Shown: positions 9,813-19,055 of the stretch, piece by piece | Layout of the letters: every line of letters begins with the position of its first letter | Position numbering within the stretch: position 1 is the first letter of the stretch | Source: Gallaecimonas kandeliae | GTDB taxonomy: Bacteria > Pseudomonadota > Gammaproteobacteria > Enterobacterales > Gallaecimonadaceae | Reading direction: 5' to 3' | DNA: 64,000 bases | NCBI RefSeq assembly: GCF_030450055.1 | Contig: NZ_CP118480.1 | Coordinates: 2,968,501-3,032,500, forward strand | Position numbers and translations under genes: made by a program | The notes under the pieces: model-generated | The model's input: only the letters and a program-made list of their open reading frames with translations | Told to the model about the DNA's origin: nothing | Databases searched by the model: none

Positions 9813-10961
9813 ATGGAGCTTTATGCCGTCTGGAAACCGGTCGTGTCCGCCCTTACCCAACATCTTCCCCTCTTGCAGCGCTATCCCCCCCAGCTTGAAG
9901 ACAACCTCCAGGCCTGGGACAGCGCCGACGAATACCTGCTGCAGAGCCTGGTGCCGAGCCAGTTGGACAGGTCCCGCCCCGTGCTGGTGCTGGGAGACGG
10001 CTTCGGCGCCTTGAGCTGCGCCCTGTCCAGCTTCAAGCTGACCTCTGTGACCGACTCCTTCGTCAGCCGCAAGGCGATCGAGCAGAACCTCGAACGCCTC
10101 GGCCTGCCCGGCGTGGACATTGTCCCTCCCCAGGCCCCCTGGCCTCAAGAGCCACAGCTGGTGTTGGCCAAAATACCCAAGCAGCTCTCGCTGCTCGAAT
10201 ACTGGCTGGCCAAGCTCAAGCCTCTGCTCGGCCCCGACACCCAGGTTTGGTTCGCCGGTCGGGACAGGGACATACCGGAGCGGGCCGAAGCCCTGCTCGG
10301 CAAATACCTGGGCCCGACCGAGCGGCTGCTGGGCTGGAAAAAGGCCCGCGCCTTCTTCAGCCATAGTGACGGCAAGGCGCCGCTGCCCATGCCCGCCCCG
10401 CTGCGCTGGCCTCTGGAAGGCACCGCCTTCACGCTCACCAACCATGCCAATGTCTTCTCCCGCCAGAGCCTGGATATCGGCGCCCGGCTGATGCTGGCCA
10501 ACCTGCCGGAAGGGCGCTTCGACCGCGTCATAGACCTCGGCTGCGGCAACGGCGTCCTGGCCCTGGCAATGGCCAACCGCTATCCGGAAGCTCATTACAG
10601 CCTGGTGGACGAGTCCTATCTGGCCGTGGCCTCGGCCGAGGAAAACATGGCCCACAACCTGCCCCAGGTCGATGCCCACTGCCTGGCCAACGACTGCCTG
10701 AGCGGCTTTCCATCCGTCAGCGCCGACCTGGTGCTCTGCAATCCCCCCTTTCACCAACAGCAGGCGGTGACCGACCACGTGGCCTGGCAGATGATGAAGG
10801 ACGCCCAGCGGGTGCTGCGCCCCGGCGGCGAGCTCTGGCTCGTCGGCAACAGGCACCTTGGTTATCATCTTAAATTGAAAAGACTTTTTGGCGGCTGCCA
10901 AGTGGTAGCCTCGGATCGCAAGTTCGTGATCCTCAAGGCCGTAAAAAGGAGAAGTAAATGA
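9813..10961 (+). CDS. rlmG: 23S rRNA (guanine-N2) methyltransferase RlmG
   Basis: The 382-residue protein has the duplicated RlmG/RsmC layout: a degenerate N-terminal half and a catalytic C-terminal half with the SAM motif DLGCGNGVLALAM and the substrate-base motif NPPFHQ. The N-terminal LQAWDSADEYLL is characteristic of RlmG rather than RsmC. RlmG makes m2G1835 (E. coli numbering) in 23S rRNA. An ATG at 9813 and an in-frame GTG at 9843 are both possible starts. Its last bases overlap the start of yajG. Confidence 0.9.
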   Translation: MELYAVWKPVVSALTQHLPLLQRYPPQLEDNLQAWDSADEYLLQSLVPSQLDRSRPVLVLGDGFGALSCALSSFKLTSVTDSFVSRKAIEQNLERLGLPGVDIVPPQAPWPQEPQLVLAKIPKQLSLLEYWLAKLKPLLGPDTQVWFAGRDRDIPERAEALLGKYLGPTERLLGWKKARAFFSHSDGKAPLPMPAPLRWPLEGTAFTLTNHANVFSRQSLDIGARLMLANLPEGRFDRVIDLGCGNGVLALAMANRYPEAHYSLVDESYLAVASAEENMAHNLPQVDAHCLANDCLSGFPSVSADLVLCNPPFHQQQAVTDHVAWQMMKDAQRVLRPGGELWLVGNRHLGYHLKLKRLFGGCQVVASDRKFVILKAVKRRSK

Positions 10962-11497
10962 GAGCCCTTTGTTTGTCGGCACTGCTGCTGTTGGCCGGCT
11001 GTGCCACTACCCCCACCACCAGTTGGCTGGACCCCTCGGCCCCGGCCGTCACCCAGGCCAGCAGCCTGGTGCCGGTGCGTTTCGATTTCCAGGACAACAG
11101 GAACAGCCAGGCTGTCATCCAGTTGGCCAAGAGCAGCTTGACCAACGATCCCGGCCTGGACCAACGCCTCAGCCAGTCCCTGCGTGAAGGCCTGACCGCC
11201 AAGGGCTACAGCATCCAGCCCGCCACGGGTCCCCGCCTGTCGGTGCGGCTACTGACCCTGCAAGCCGTGGTGGAGGAAGGGTTGGTCAGCCACAAGAGCC
11301 AGCAGCAGGTGGTGATGGAAGTCTATGCCGAACGCGACGGCCAGACCCTGACCAAACGCTTCACCAGTACCGGCAGCTTCGAGGCGCCACTGGGGCCGGA
11401 CATCGGCCGCCTCGAGGAAGAACTCAACCGCCTGCTGGAAAAGACCATGACCGCCCTGGTCAACGACCCCGAGATCACCCGCCTGTTCGCGGCCTGA
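10958..11497 (+). CDS. yajG: YajG family lipoprotein
   Basis: A 179-residue protein with a lipoprotein signal (LLLLAGC), then a conserved periplasmic domain of the YajG family (VRFDFQDNR, LREGLTAKGY). The function of the family is not settled. AAGGAG in the end of rlmG precedes the ATG, and the ATG overlaps the rlmG stop, so translation is probably coupled. Confidence 0.8.
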   Translation: MRALCLSALLLLAGCATTPTTSWLDPSAPAVTQASSLVPVRFDFQDNRNSQAVIQLAKSSLTNDPGLDQRLSQSLREGLTAKGYSIQPATGPRLSVRLLTLQAVVEEGLVSHKSQQQVVMEVYAERDGQTLTKRFTSTGSFEAPLGPDIGRLEEELNRLLEKTMTALVNDPEITRLFAA

Positions 11498-11522
11498 CCA
11501 TCACAACAAGAGGAAGAATCCC

Positions 11523-12116
11523 ATGACCCGTATTCTCGGCGCCCTGCTCCTGCTGGTGACCGGCCTGGCCCAGGCCGCCATCAAGACCGACGATCTGCAA
11601 CCGGACAACCTCTTCCCCCATGTCAGCATGGAAACCAATTTCGGCACCATAGTGGTGGAGCTGGATCGCACCCGCGCCCCCATCACGGTGAACAACTTCC
11701 TGCGCTACGTGGTGGACGGTACTTATGACAACACCCTCTTCCACCGCGTCATGAAGGACTTCGTGGTCCAAGGCGGCGGCTTCGACCTCAAGTTCAACCC
11801 ACGCAAGACCCGCGAGCCCATCGTCAACGAATCCGGCAACGGCCTGTCCAACGCCCTCGGCACCATCGCCATGGCCAGGGAAGACGATCCCCACAGCGCC
11901 ACCAGCCAGTTCTACTTCAATGTCGCCAACAACGACCGCCTCGATCCCTCACCGCGCCGTTGGGGCTATGCCGTGTTCGGCGAAGTGATCGAAGGCCTGG
12001 ACGTGCTGGAGAAGATCGAGACGGTGCCCACCGAATACAACAGCGCCGTTGGTGACAACAATGTGCCCACGGCACCTGTGATCCTGAAAAAAGCCAAATT
12101 GCTGCCCGCACAGTGA
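11523..12116 (+). CDS. Periplasmic cyclophilin-type peptidyl-prolyl isomerase
   Basis: A 197-residue protein with an N-terminal signal peptide ending near AQA, then a complete cyclophilin domain: LFHRVMKDFVVQGGGF holds the catalytic arginine, and SQFYFNV and WGYAVFGEVIEG line the proline pocket. It should assist folding of exported proteins. It resembles PpiA more than cytoplasmic PpiB because of the signal peptide. The SD is AGAGGAAG before the ATG. It sits 25 bases after yajG on the same strand, so cotranscription is likely. Confidence 0.9.
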   Translation: MTRILGALLLLVTGLAQAAIKTDDLQPDNLFPHVSMETNFGTIVVELDRTRAPITVNNFLRYVVDGTYDNTLFHRVMKDFVVQGGGFDLKFNPRKTREPIVNESGNGLSNALGTIAMAREDDPHSATSQFYFNVANNDRLDPSPRRWGYAVFGEVIEGLDVLEKIETVPTEYNSAVGDNNVPTAPVILKKAKLLPAQ

Positions 12117-12139
12117 CGGCGTGCAAAACGCTGCGTTCC

Positions 12140-12161
12140 AGCCCCGATGGCCGTCGGGGCT
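12140..12161 (+). terminator. GC-rich hairpin after the cyclophilin gene
   Basis: Arms AGCCCCGA and TCGGGGCT with a six-base loop lie 23 bases after the cyclophilin stop. There is no T-tract, so this may be an mRNA 3' stabiliser rather than a terminator. A TATACT (12168-12173) follows and could be the -10 of the next gene. Confidence 0.4.
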
Positions 12162-12179
12162 GAGCCTATACTCTACTTC

Positions 12180-12533
12180 ATGACCAAGACCTCTTCCCCA
12201 CAACATCAGGACAGCGTCAGCGATTTCCTGGAAGCCCAGATCCCGGCCCTGCTGGAGATGGCCGAGTCTGTCCTCGCCTACGGCCTGGACGCAGAGCAGC
12301 TGCAGGCCCGGCTTTGGGATCTGCTCGAAAGCTGGCAGGCCCTGGGCAAAGGCCCTGAAACCCCGCCCAGCCAGGAAGAAAAAGCCTTCTGGAACCTGGT
12401 GGGGCTGATGAACCGCCACCCGCCCTATCACCTGCGGGGCAACTGGGCCATCCGCCACCACCTGGAAACCGCCATCGACTACCTGCGCGGCGACACTGAA
12501 CTGGAGCCAGACGGCCTGGCCCTGAGGCCTTGA
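12180..12533 (+). CDS. Conserved-looking small cytoplasmic protein of unknown function
   Basis: A 117-residue acidic protein that starts MTKTSSPQHQ at the ATG at 12180; an upstream in-frame start at 12147 lies inside the hairpin and is unlikely. It has no signal or membrane segment. It is mostly helical by composition, with FWNLVGLMNRHPPYHLRGNW in the middle. I do not recognise the family. Codon usage matches its neighbours, which supports it as a real gene. Confidence 0.6.
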   Translation: MTKTSSPQHQDSVSDFLEAQIPALLEMAESVLAYGLDAEQLQARLWDLLESWQALGKGPETPPSQEEKAFWNLVGLMNRHPPYHLRGNWAIRHHLETAIDYLRGDTELEPDGLALRP

Positions 12534-12603
12534 AAGGTTTGCCTTGGGCGGCAGGGGCGTTTACCTTGCTGACCCATAGGTTTACAAAAAGCCAGGCTAT
12601 CAC

Positions 12604-13863
12604 TTGACCCAATCCCCCTGGTGGCGCCCCTTCCTTAGCCGCCGCATGCTGCTCTGTATCCTCACCGGCTTCGCCTCAGGCTTGCCGCTGTTTTTCCTCT
12701 TTCAACTGGTGCCCGGTTGGCTGCGGGACCAGCAGGTGGACCTCGGCACCATAGGCCTCTTATCCCTGGTGCAGTTTCCCTATACCTGGAAGTTCCTCTG
12801 GGCCCCCTTGATGGACAGGTTCGAGTTGCCGCTGTTGGGCCTGCGCCGAGGCTGGATGCTGCTGACCCAACTGGGCCTGCTGCTGGCCCTGGCGTCCTTT
12901 GCCCTCATCGACCCCAGGCAGGGCCTGGGCCTGGTGGTAGCAGCGGCGGTACTGGTAGCCGTGTTTTCCGCTTCCCAGGACATCGTCATCGACGCCTTTC
13001 GCCGGGAGATCCTGGCCGACAGCGAGCTGGGCCTGGGCAACGCCATTCACATCAACGCCTATCGCCTGGCCGGCCTGGTGCCAGGCTCCCTGTCGCTGAT
13101 CCTGGCCGACCACCTGCCCTGGTCCTCGGTGTTCCTGATCACCGCCGCCTTCATGGGGGTCGGACTGCTACTGACCGCCATCGCCGAAGAGCCTGTCCAC
13201 GCTCACCATCCCCACAACCTGCGCCAGGCGGTGCTGGAGCCCTTCGAGGAGTTCTTCAGCCGCCAGGGCGCCAGGCAGGCGTTGCTGGTACTGGCCTTCA
13301 TGGTGCTCTACAAGCTGGGGGACAATATGGCGGTGGCCCTGCAGACCCCTTTCTACCTGGACATGGGCTACAGCAAGTCGGAAATAGGGCTGGTGGCAAA
13401 ACACGCCGCCCTCTGGCCGGTGCTGATCGGCAGCCTGGTAGGGGGCGCCATCATGCTGCGCATCGGCATCAACAGATCCCTGTGGGTCTTCGGCCTGGTG
13501 CAGGCGCTCAGCATCTTCGGCTATGCCCTGCTCTCCTCCCTGGCGCCAGAACAGCGCAACCTCTGGTGGCTGGGGGCCGTGGTGGCCTGCGAATACTTCG
13601 GGGTGGGCCTAGGGGCCGCGGCCCTGACGGCCTTTATCGCCCGTGAGGCCAGCCGCACCTACCTCGCCACCCAGTTGGCCCTGCTCACGGCCCTGACCGC
13701 CGTGCCCAGGGTGCTGGCCAACGCCGGTACCGGCTACATGGTGGAGGCCATGGGCTGGCCCCATTTCTTCCTGCTTTGTGCCGTCGTTGCCCTGCCCGGC
13801 CTGCTGCTGCTGCCCTGGGTAGCCCCCTGGGCCAGGCGTGACGATGATACCGTTCACCCTTGA
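12604..13863 (+). CDS. AmpG-like major facilitator permease
   Basis: A 419-residue protein with about 12 membrane segments. The N-terminal LTGFASGLPLFFLFQLVP and the loop SASQDIVIDAFRREIL are hallmarks of AmpG, the inner-membrane importer of muropeptides for cell-wall recycling and beta-lactamase induction signalling. The start appears to be TTG at 12604, which matches the N-terminal length of AmpG; the first ATG (12646) would cut into the first helix. No ampC or ampR is in the window. Confidence 0.8.
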   Translation: MTQSPWWRPFLSRRMLLCILTGFASGLPLFFLFQLVPGWLRDQQVDLGTIGLLSLVQFPYTWKFLWAPLMDRFELPLLGLRRGWMLLTQLGLLLALASFALIDPRQGLGLVVAAAVLVAVFSASQDIVIDAFRREILADSELGLGNAIHINAYRLAGLVPGSLSLILADHLPWSSVFLITAAFMGVGLLLTAIAEEPVHAHHPHNLRQAVLEPFEEFFSRQGARQALLVLAFMVLYKLGDNMAVALQTPFYLDMGYSKSEIGLVAKHAALWPVLIGSLVGGAIMLRIGINRSLWVFGLVQALSIFGYALLSSLAPEQRNLWWLGAVVACEYFGVGLGAAALTAFIAREASRTYLATQLALLTALTAVPRVLANAGTGYMVEAMGWPHFFLLCAVVALPGLLLLPWVAPWARRDDDTVHP

Positions 13864-13918
13864 GCAAGGACGGGGGCTCTAGTTTACAATGACGCGACCC
13901 TTTGAACCTGGAGTGCCG

Positions 13919-14269
13919 ATGCAGGCCGTGCTGAATTCGACCCGAACCTACCAAATACTGTTGGCCCTGGCCGTGCTGGCCACGGCTTTCCTTGCCTTCA
14001 CCAAGGCCAGCTACCCCCAGCCAGGCGGTGACAAGAGCATGCACATCCTGGCCTTCTTTACCCTGAGCCTGCTGACCTACGGCGCCTGGCGCCGGCCGCT
14101 CTGGCCCCAGTGGCTGGCCCTGGCCGGCTACGGCGCCCTCATCGAGCTGGTGCAATGGTTCCTGCCCTACCGGGAGTCCAGCATCCATGACTGGTACGCC
14201 GACGTGGTCGGTATCACCCTGGCCTACGGCCTGCTGGCCCTGGTTAAATGGCGACGATCGGCGTCCTAG
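13919..14269 (+). CDS. VanZ-like membrane protein
   Basis: A 116-residue protein with three or four hydrophobic segments and the VanZ-like signature DKSMHILAFFTLSLL followed by GALIELVQWFLPYRESSIHDWYADVVG. The ATG at 13919 is preceded by GGAG with good spacing; the in-frame ATG at 13889 has none. The physiological role of chromosomal VanZ-like proteins is not established. Its end overlaps panE by 22 bases. Confidence 0.75.
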   Translation: MQAVLNSTRTYQILLALAVLATAFLAFTKASYPQPGGDKSMHILAFFTLSLLTYGAWRRPLWPQWLALAGYGALIELVQWFLPYRESSIHDWYADVVGITLAYGLLALVKWRRSAS

Positions 14270-15048
14270 GTGACGGCGCCATAGGGCGGCTGGTAGCCGG
14301 CCGCCTGCGCCGCCAGGACCAGCAGGTCATCCTCAAAGGCCGCAGCGGCCTGGCACCGAGCGCCGACCTCTGGCTCATCTGCACCAAGAGCCATCAGGCA
14401 TTGGCGGCCGTCCAGGCCCTGGCACCGGCCCCAGAGCTGCCCCTGGTGCTGCTTTGCAACGGCCTTGGCCCCCACGAGCAGCTGGCAGAGGCTTTTCCCA
14501 ACCCCCTCTTTCTTGCCACCACCACTTATGGCGCCCGCCGCCAGGGCGAGCAGGTGGTGATGACGGGCCACGGCCAATGCTGGTATGGCCATTTCAAGGG
14601 CAGCAAAGCCGCACTGCCGCTGGTGCATAGCGTCTTGAACCTCGCCATGCCCCCCGCAACCTGCTTTGCCGATGTCCTCAAGCCCCTCTGGCGCAAGCTC
14701 GCCATCAACGCCGTCATCAACCCCCTCACAGCCCGTGACCAGGTGACCAACGGCGCCCTGCTGGAGGAGGACTACAGGGTCGAGATCCATACCCTGGTCC
14801 ACGAGATGCAGCCGGTGCTGGCCGCCGAAGGAGTGGTGCTTGGCAAAGAGGAACTGCTGGCCGCCGTGCTGGCGGTAGCCAAAGCCACCGCCGCCAACCA
14901 CTCCTCCATGTTGGAGGACCGGCGCCTCGGCAGAAAAACCGAGATCGACGCCATCAGCGGCTATCTTTGTGAAAAAGCAGAAGAACATGGCCTGTTGGTG
15001 CCCTCCCACCGGCAGCTTTGGCAGGAAATAAGGGAACTGAACCAATGA
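14248..15048 (+). CDS. panE: 2-dehydropantoate 2-reductase family protein
   Basis: A 266-residue protein with an N-terminal NADP-binding Rossmann loop (GDGAIG), the CTKSHQ segment and the C-terminal helix KLAINAVINPLTA that contains the catalytic lysine of ketopantoate reductases. This enzyme makes pantoate for coenzyme A. It is slightly shorter than E. coli PanE. It overlaps the VanZ-like gene and the downstream DJ-1 gene, so the three are probably cotranscribed. Confidence 0.82.
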   Translation: MATIGVLGDGAIGRLVAGRLRRQDQQVILKGRSGLAPSADLWLICTKSHQALAAVQALAPAPELPLVLLCNGLGPHEQLAEAFPNPLFLATTTYGARRQGEQVVMTGHGQCWYGHFKGSKAALPLVHSVLNLAMPPATCFADVLKPLWRKLAINAVINPLTARDQVTNGALLEEDYRVEIHTLVHEMQPVLAAEGVVLGKEELLAAVLAVAKATAANHSSMLEDRRLGRKTEIDAISGYLCEKAEEHGLLVPSHRQLWQEIRELNQ

Positions 15049-15605
15049 AGAGTGCCTGGATCCTTTGCGCCCAGGGCTCGGAAGAGCTGGAAGTGGTCGG
15101 GGTGGCCAACGTGCTGCGCCGGGCCGGGATCCACACCCAATTGGTCAGCCTGGAGCCGGGGTTGGAAGTGCAGTGCGCCCGCAAGGTCCATCTGCTGGCC
15201 GACCGCCACTGGCAGGACGGCCTGCCGACGCCGGATGTGATGGTGTTGCCCGGCGGCCTTGAAGGCACTGAGCGCCAGGCCAACCACCAGGGGCTACGCG
15301 ACGCTTTGCGGCTGCACCAGGCCGAAGGAAAATGGCTGGCCGCCATGGACACGGCGCCGGTGCTCACCCTGCAAGCCCAAGATCTCTTGCCCGAAGGGGC
15401 CCAGTTGACGGCACATCCCGGCTTCCACGACCGCCTGCCGGCGAATGGCCGCCAGCCCGACGCCCTGGTGGTCATGGATCACCAGCATAAGCTCATCACC
15501 AGCCAGGGCCCAGGCACGGCCCTGCTGTTCGCCCTGGCCATAGTGGAAGTGCTGGTGGGGGAAGAGGCGGCCCAGCGGATCGCCGCTCCCCTGGTGATCC
15601 CTTAA
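15045..15605 (+). CDS. DJ-1/YajL family protein lacking the catalytic cysteine
   Basis: A 186-residue protein that starts at the ATG at 15045, overlapping the panE stop. It aligns along its length with YajL: GSEELE keeps the conserved glutamate, and VMVLPGG and LITSQGPGTA are present. At the nucleophile elbow, where YajL reads AAICAAP, this protein reads AAMDTAP, so Cys is replaced by Asp102 (codon GAC at 15348-15350). Known DJ-1 family activities on protein thiols or glyoxal adducts need the Cys, so the biochemical role here is uncertain. A bidirectional terminator follows. Confidence 0.8.
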   Translation: MKSAWILCAQGSEELEVVGVANVLRRAGIHTQLVSLEPGLEVQCARKVHLLADRHWQDGLPTPDVMVLPGGLEGTERQANHQGLRDALRLHQAEGKWLAAMDTAPVLTLQAQDLLPEGAQLTAHPGFHDRLPANGRQPDALVVMDHQHKLITSQGPGTALLFALAIVEVLVGEEAAQRIAAPLVIP

Positions 15606-15621
15606 AGAGGCCGACGCTGGC

Positions 15622-15649
15622 AAAAAAGGCGCCCATGGGCGCCTTTTTT
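15622..15649. terminator. Bidirectional terminator between yajL-like gene and thiI
   Basis: Arms AAAAAAGGCGCCCA and TGGGCGCCTTTTTT meet in a self-complementary centre, with A- and T-runs on both sides. It serves both convergent transcripts. Confidence 0.85.
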
Positions 15650-17100
15650 CAATGGGGCCTGTAGACCCGCACGTTGCTGAACCCCTGCTCCTGCAGGTAC
15701 AGGGCCTGGAGCTTGCTCATCACCCCTTTGGCGCAATAGAGGAAGTAGAGCCTGTCCTTGGGCAGGTCGCCGAACTGGGTGGCCAGCTTGTAGAAAGGCA
15801 GCGCCTTCACTTCGATGCCGTCCACCTCCAGGGGCGATTCTTCCTCCTCGTCGGGGGCGCGGATATCCAGGATCACCCCGTCGCTGGGCACCTCGGCCAC
15901 CGCCTCCACTTCCACCACCTTTTCCTGGGCTTCGGTGGCGATGTCGCGGATGTCCATGACCTTGGCGTTCTCCAGGGCCAGGTCCAGCACCGCCATGTCG
16001 AAATCCAGCTCTGTGGCTTCCACCTTGCGGATGTCGGCCCTGACGTTGGGGCTCTTGGAGATGACGCCGCAGAACTCTGGCATGGTCTCGGCGATCTCGA
16101 AGGTGCCGATGTCACGGGCACAGTCGACGATCTCCTGTTTGTCCATGAAGATCAGCGGCCGCAGGATCAAGGTGTCGACGCTGCGGTCGATGATGGTGAG
16201 GTTGGTGAGGGTCTGGCTGGACACCTGGCCAACGGCTTCCCCCGTCACCAGGGCCTGGATGTTCATGCGCTCGGCCACCTTGGCGGCAGCACGCATCATC
16301 ATGCGCTTGAGCACCACCCCCATGAGGCCGTCTTCCACCTTTTCGAGGATCTCCGCCACCACCGCTTCGAAAGGCACTGTGACGAACTTGACCCTGTGGG
16401 AGGCGCCGAAGCGGTCCCAGAGATGGTAGGCCATCTGCTTGGTGCCGATCTCGTGGGCACTGCCGCCCAGGTTGAAGAAGCAGTAGTGGGTGCGGGAGCC
16501 ACGGCGTATGGCCTGGTAGCTGGCCACACCCGAATCGAAGCCGCCGGAGATGAGGGTCAGCAGATCTTCCTGGGTCTTGATGGGGAAGCCCCCCAGGCCC
16601 TTGTGGCGGCCAGCCACCAGATAGAACCTGTCGCCTTCGATCTCGATGTTGAGGGTCAGGTCCGGGTTCTTGAGGCGCACCCCGCCGGTGGGGTTGTTCT
16701 GGTTGAGGCCACCGCCGACATAGCGCTCCACTTCGATGGAGCTGAACTCATGCTTGCCGCTGCGCTTGACCCGCACGCAGAAGGTCTTGCAGGCCAGGCT
16801 GGCGCCCCAGGCCTGCTGGGCCACTTCATAGATGTCGTGAAGGGTCTGGAAGGGATACTCGGCCACTTCCAGCACATGGGAGACGCCAGGGGTGCAACAG
16901 AGTTTGTCGATGACGGCGGCCTTGTCGGCGCCGTCCGGGACCCGCACTTCCAGCTTGTCCCAGAAGCGGTCGACCTTGGCTTCCTCTTCCACCCGGCGCA
17001 GCGCCACCCTGATGTTGGACTCGAGCAGCTTGATGAAGCGCAGCCTGACCGACTTGCTCTTGATGGTGATTTCCGGATGGAGCTTGATGATGAACTTCAC
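15649..17100 (-). CDS. thiI: tRNA 4-thiouridine synthase / thiamin sulfur carrier enzyme ThiI
   Basis: The 483-residue long-form ThiI. It has an N-terminal ferredoxin-like and THUMP region ([14 protein letters not shown]), the PP-loop [11 protein letters not shown], the conserved EFCGVIS cysteine, and a C-terminal rhodanese domain with the persulfide cysteine in [11 protein letters not shown]. It makes s4U8 in tRNA and supplies sulfur for the thiamin thiazole. The start is GTG at 17100, with AGGG upstream, which gives the E. coli length; a longer frame to 17166 is not supported. Confidence 0.95.
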   Translation of the reverse strand: MKFIIKLHPEITIKSKSVRLRFIKLLESNIRVALRRVEEEAKVDRFWDKLEVRVPDGADKAAVIDKLCCTPGVSHVLEVAEYPFQTLHDIYEVAQQAWGASLACKTFCVRVKRSGKHEFSSIEVERYVGGGLNQNNPTGGVRLKNPDLTLNIEIEGDRFYLVAGRHKGLGGFPIKTQEDLLTLISGGFDSGVASYQAIRRGSRTHYCFFNLGGSAHEIGTKQMAYHLWDRFGASHRVKFVTVPFEAVVAEILEKVEDGLMGVVLKRMMMRAAAKVAERMNIQALVTGEAVGQVSSQTLTNLTIIDRSVDTLILRPLIFMDKQEIVDCARDIGTFEIAETMPEFCGVISKSPNVRADIRKVEATELDFDMAVLDLALENAKVMDIRDIATEAQEKVVEVEAVAEVPSDGVILDIRAPDEEEESPLEVDGIEVKALPFYKLATQFGDLPKDRLYFLYCAKGVMSKLQALYLQEQGFSNVRVYRPH

Positions 17101-17148
17101 GACATAACCCTGAGTGGCGCCAAAAGCGTGCGGATTATACCCGCCAGC

Positions 17149-17181
17149 GGCGGTACTTTCACCCAAAGCGAAAGTACCGCC
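17149..17181. repeat. 12-bp perfect inverted repeat between pomB and thiI
   Basis: Arms GGCGGTACTTTC and GAAAGTACCGCC surround a nine-base loop. It follows pomB and precedes a TATAAT (minus strand, 17134-17139) that could be the thiI -10. Without a T-tract it may act as a pomB mRNA end or as an operator. Confidence 0.6.
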
Positions 17182-17188
17182 TCGGCCG

Positions 17189-18112
17189 TCAGGGCCGGCC
17201 GGCCGGGATCTCGTCCGTTATCTTGGGCTTACCCTGGTTGATGGCGATCTCGACGCGGCGGTTCATGCGCCTGTGGGCCTCGGTGTCGTTGGGCACCAAC
17301 GGCTGGGAGTCGGCAAAGCCGCGCACCACCAGGCGCTTGGGATCCAGGCCCTGTACCATCAGCAGCTCGTGGGTCACGGCCAGGGCCCGCTGCACCGACA
17401 GGTCCCAGTTGGAACTGTAGAGCTCGGAATGGACCTTGAGGTCGTCGGTATGGCCTGAAACGGTGATCTCCCCCGGCACGTCCTTGAGCAGTTCCCCCAC
17501 CTGCTGGATGATGGGCTTGAACTTGGGCTGCAGGAAGGCCGAGCCCGAGGGGAAGGAGCCCTTCTCACGGATGCGGATGACGATCTGCTGGCCGAGGGAC
17601 TCCAGCTCTATGGCCCCGTCTTGGATCTGGGCATTGAGCGCCTGGGCCATGTTGCGGGCCAGCTCGTTCATCTGGTCCTGCTGTTCCTGGGGATTCTCGG
17701 CGCTATGTTTGGAGCCCTTGGTGGACGACTCGCCGCCAACCCTTTTATCCCGCTGCTTGCTCTCGCCGCCGACGTACTGGCTTTCCCCTTTCTGGAACTC
17801 CAGGCTCTGCTCCGTCATCTCCATGGTCTGCTGCTGGACAGTCTCTATGGGGGTCGGCTCGGGACGGCCAGGGCTGAACTCCTGGGCGATGACGGAAGTC
17901 CCCTTGGGGATGTCCTTGACCTCGACGCGGTTCTGGACGCCGAAGGCGTTTTTCATGGAGCCGGCTATCTGCTTGAACTTAAGCACATCCATCTCGGAGA
18001 AGGACAGCAGCAGCACGAAGAAACACATCAGCAGCGACATCAGGTCGGCAAAGGTGCCCATCCAGGGCGGCAGGCCGGGCGGCGGGCACTTGCACTTGGG
18101 TGCGTCACTCAT
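17189..18112 (-). CDS. pomB: Flagellar stator protein PomB (MotB family)
   Basis: A 307-residue protein with one membrane helix containing the ion-binding aspartate ([11 protein letters not shown], Asp23), a plug/linker region, and a C-terminal OmpA-like peptidoglycan-binding domain ([22 protein letters not shown]). The pairing with a PomA-type partner and the Vibrio-like N terminus point to a sodium-driven motor. It starts three bases after the pomA stop. Confidence 0.92.
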   Translation of the reverse strand: MSDAPKCKCPPPGLPPWMGTFADLMSLLMCFFVLLLSFSEMDVLKFKQIAGSMKNAFGVQNRVEVKDIPKGTSVIAQEFSPGRPEPTPIETVQQQTMEMTEQSLEFQKGESQYVGGESKQRDKRVGGESSTKGSKHSAENPQEQQDQMNELARNMAQALNAQIQDGAIELESLGQQIVIRIREKGSFPSGSAFLQPKFKPIIQQVGELLKDVPGEITVSGHTDDLKVHSELYSSNWDLSVQRALAVTHELLMVQGLDPKRLVVRGFADSQPLVPNDTEAHRRMNRRVEIAINQGKPKITDEIPAGRP

Positions 18113-18115
18113 CCC

Positions 18116-18880
18116 TTATTCGTCCGTGGTCTTGACCTGGCGCTTGGACTCGGCCAGGTAGTTCTTGAGCATGTTCTCGATGACCCTGGGATTGAGGCCG
18201 GCCTGGATACCCAGCACGGCATCCAGGATCAGGCGGCGGTTGAGCATTTCCTCGTTCATGCGCAGCCCCAGCTTGTCGGCGATGGGGATGGCCACCATGT
18301 TGGCGATGACGGCGCCGTAGAGGGTGGTCAGCAAGGCCACGGCCATGGCCGGGCCTATGGCCTTGGGATCGTCCATGTTCTTGAGCATGGCCACCAGGCC
18401 GACCAGGGTGCCTATCATGCCCATGGCGGGGGCCACGTCGGCGATGGCCTTGAAGATGCTGATGCCGCGCTCGTGGCGCTCCGTGGTTTCGTTGATGTCC
18501 TTATTGAGGTTTTCACGCACCACGTCCACGTCATGGCCGTCCACCAGCAGGTCTATCCCCTTACGGAAGAAGGCGTTCTTGACCTCGGCTTCTTCCAGGG
18601 CCAGGAAGCCACCCTTACGGGCTGCGTCGGCCATTTCCACGGCCTTGTCGATCAGCTCTTCCGGCTTGTCCAGTTTGAACATGAAGGCCTTGACGGCGAT
18701 CTTGGCGGCGCCGAAGAACTGGCCCATGTTGAACTTCATCAACACCACGCACAGCGAGCCTGCCACGACGATGAGCACTGAGGGAGTGTCATAGAAGGCG
18801 TTGAGGTCGCCCCCCAACATCATGGCCATGAGGACGAAGGCGAAGGCGCCGATAATTCCGATGAGTGTCGCCAGATCCAA
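18116..18880 (-). CDS. pomA: Flagellar stator protein PomA (MotA family)
   Basis: A 254-residue protein with four membrane segments, the MotA/TolQ/ExbB-like segment APAMGMIGTLVGLVAMLKNM and a large cytoplasmic loop with charged residues for rotor contact. It begins MDLATLIGIIG as in Vibrio PomA. The start is TTG at 18880, preceded by GGGAG nine bases upstream. With PomB it should form the Na+-conducting stator, matching the sodium bioenergetics implied by Na+-NQR. Confidence 0.92.
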   Translation of the reverse strand: MDLATLIGIIGAFAFVLMAMMLGGDLNAFYDTPSVLIVVAGSLCVVLMKFNMGQFFGAAKIAVKAFMFKLDKPEELIDKAVEMADAARKGGFLALEEAEVKNAFFRKGIDLLVDGHDVDVVRENLNKDINETTERHERGISIFKAIADVAPAMGMIGTLVGLVAMLKNMDDPKAIGPAMAVALLTTLYGAVIANMVAIPIADKLGLRMNEEMLNRRLILDAVLGIQAGLNPRVIENMLKNYLAESKRQVKTTDE

Positions 18881-19055
18881 AAGACTTCTCCCAAAACTTT
18901 ACGCTTACAGCAATACGTTATAGCGTGACGGCAGCTATTTTTGCGTGCCAGCTTGTGCAGGACAAGGGCTGATGTTTGCGTTCAAGCCAGCATGACAGTA
19001 ATTTGTGCGCCCACACCTTCATCGACCGCAAGCGGCCAGGACTTAAGGGTAGAAG

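Noticed and set aside
9804..10982. N-terminal extension of the AlkB-like frame to 591 residues
   Set aside because: The extra part is antisense to rlmG and unlike any AlkB N terminus.
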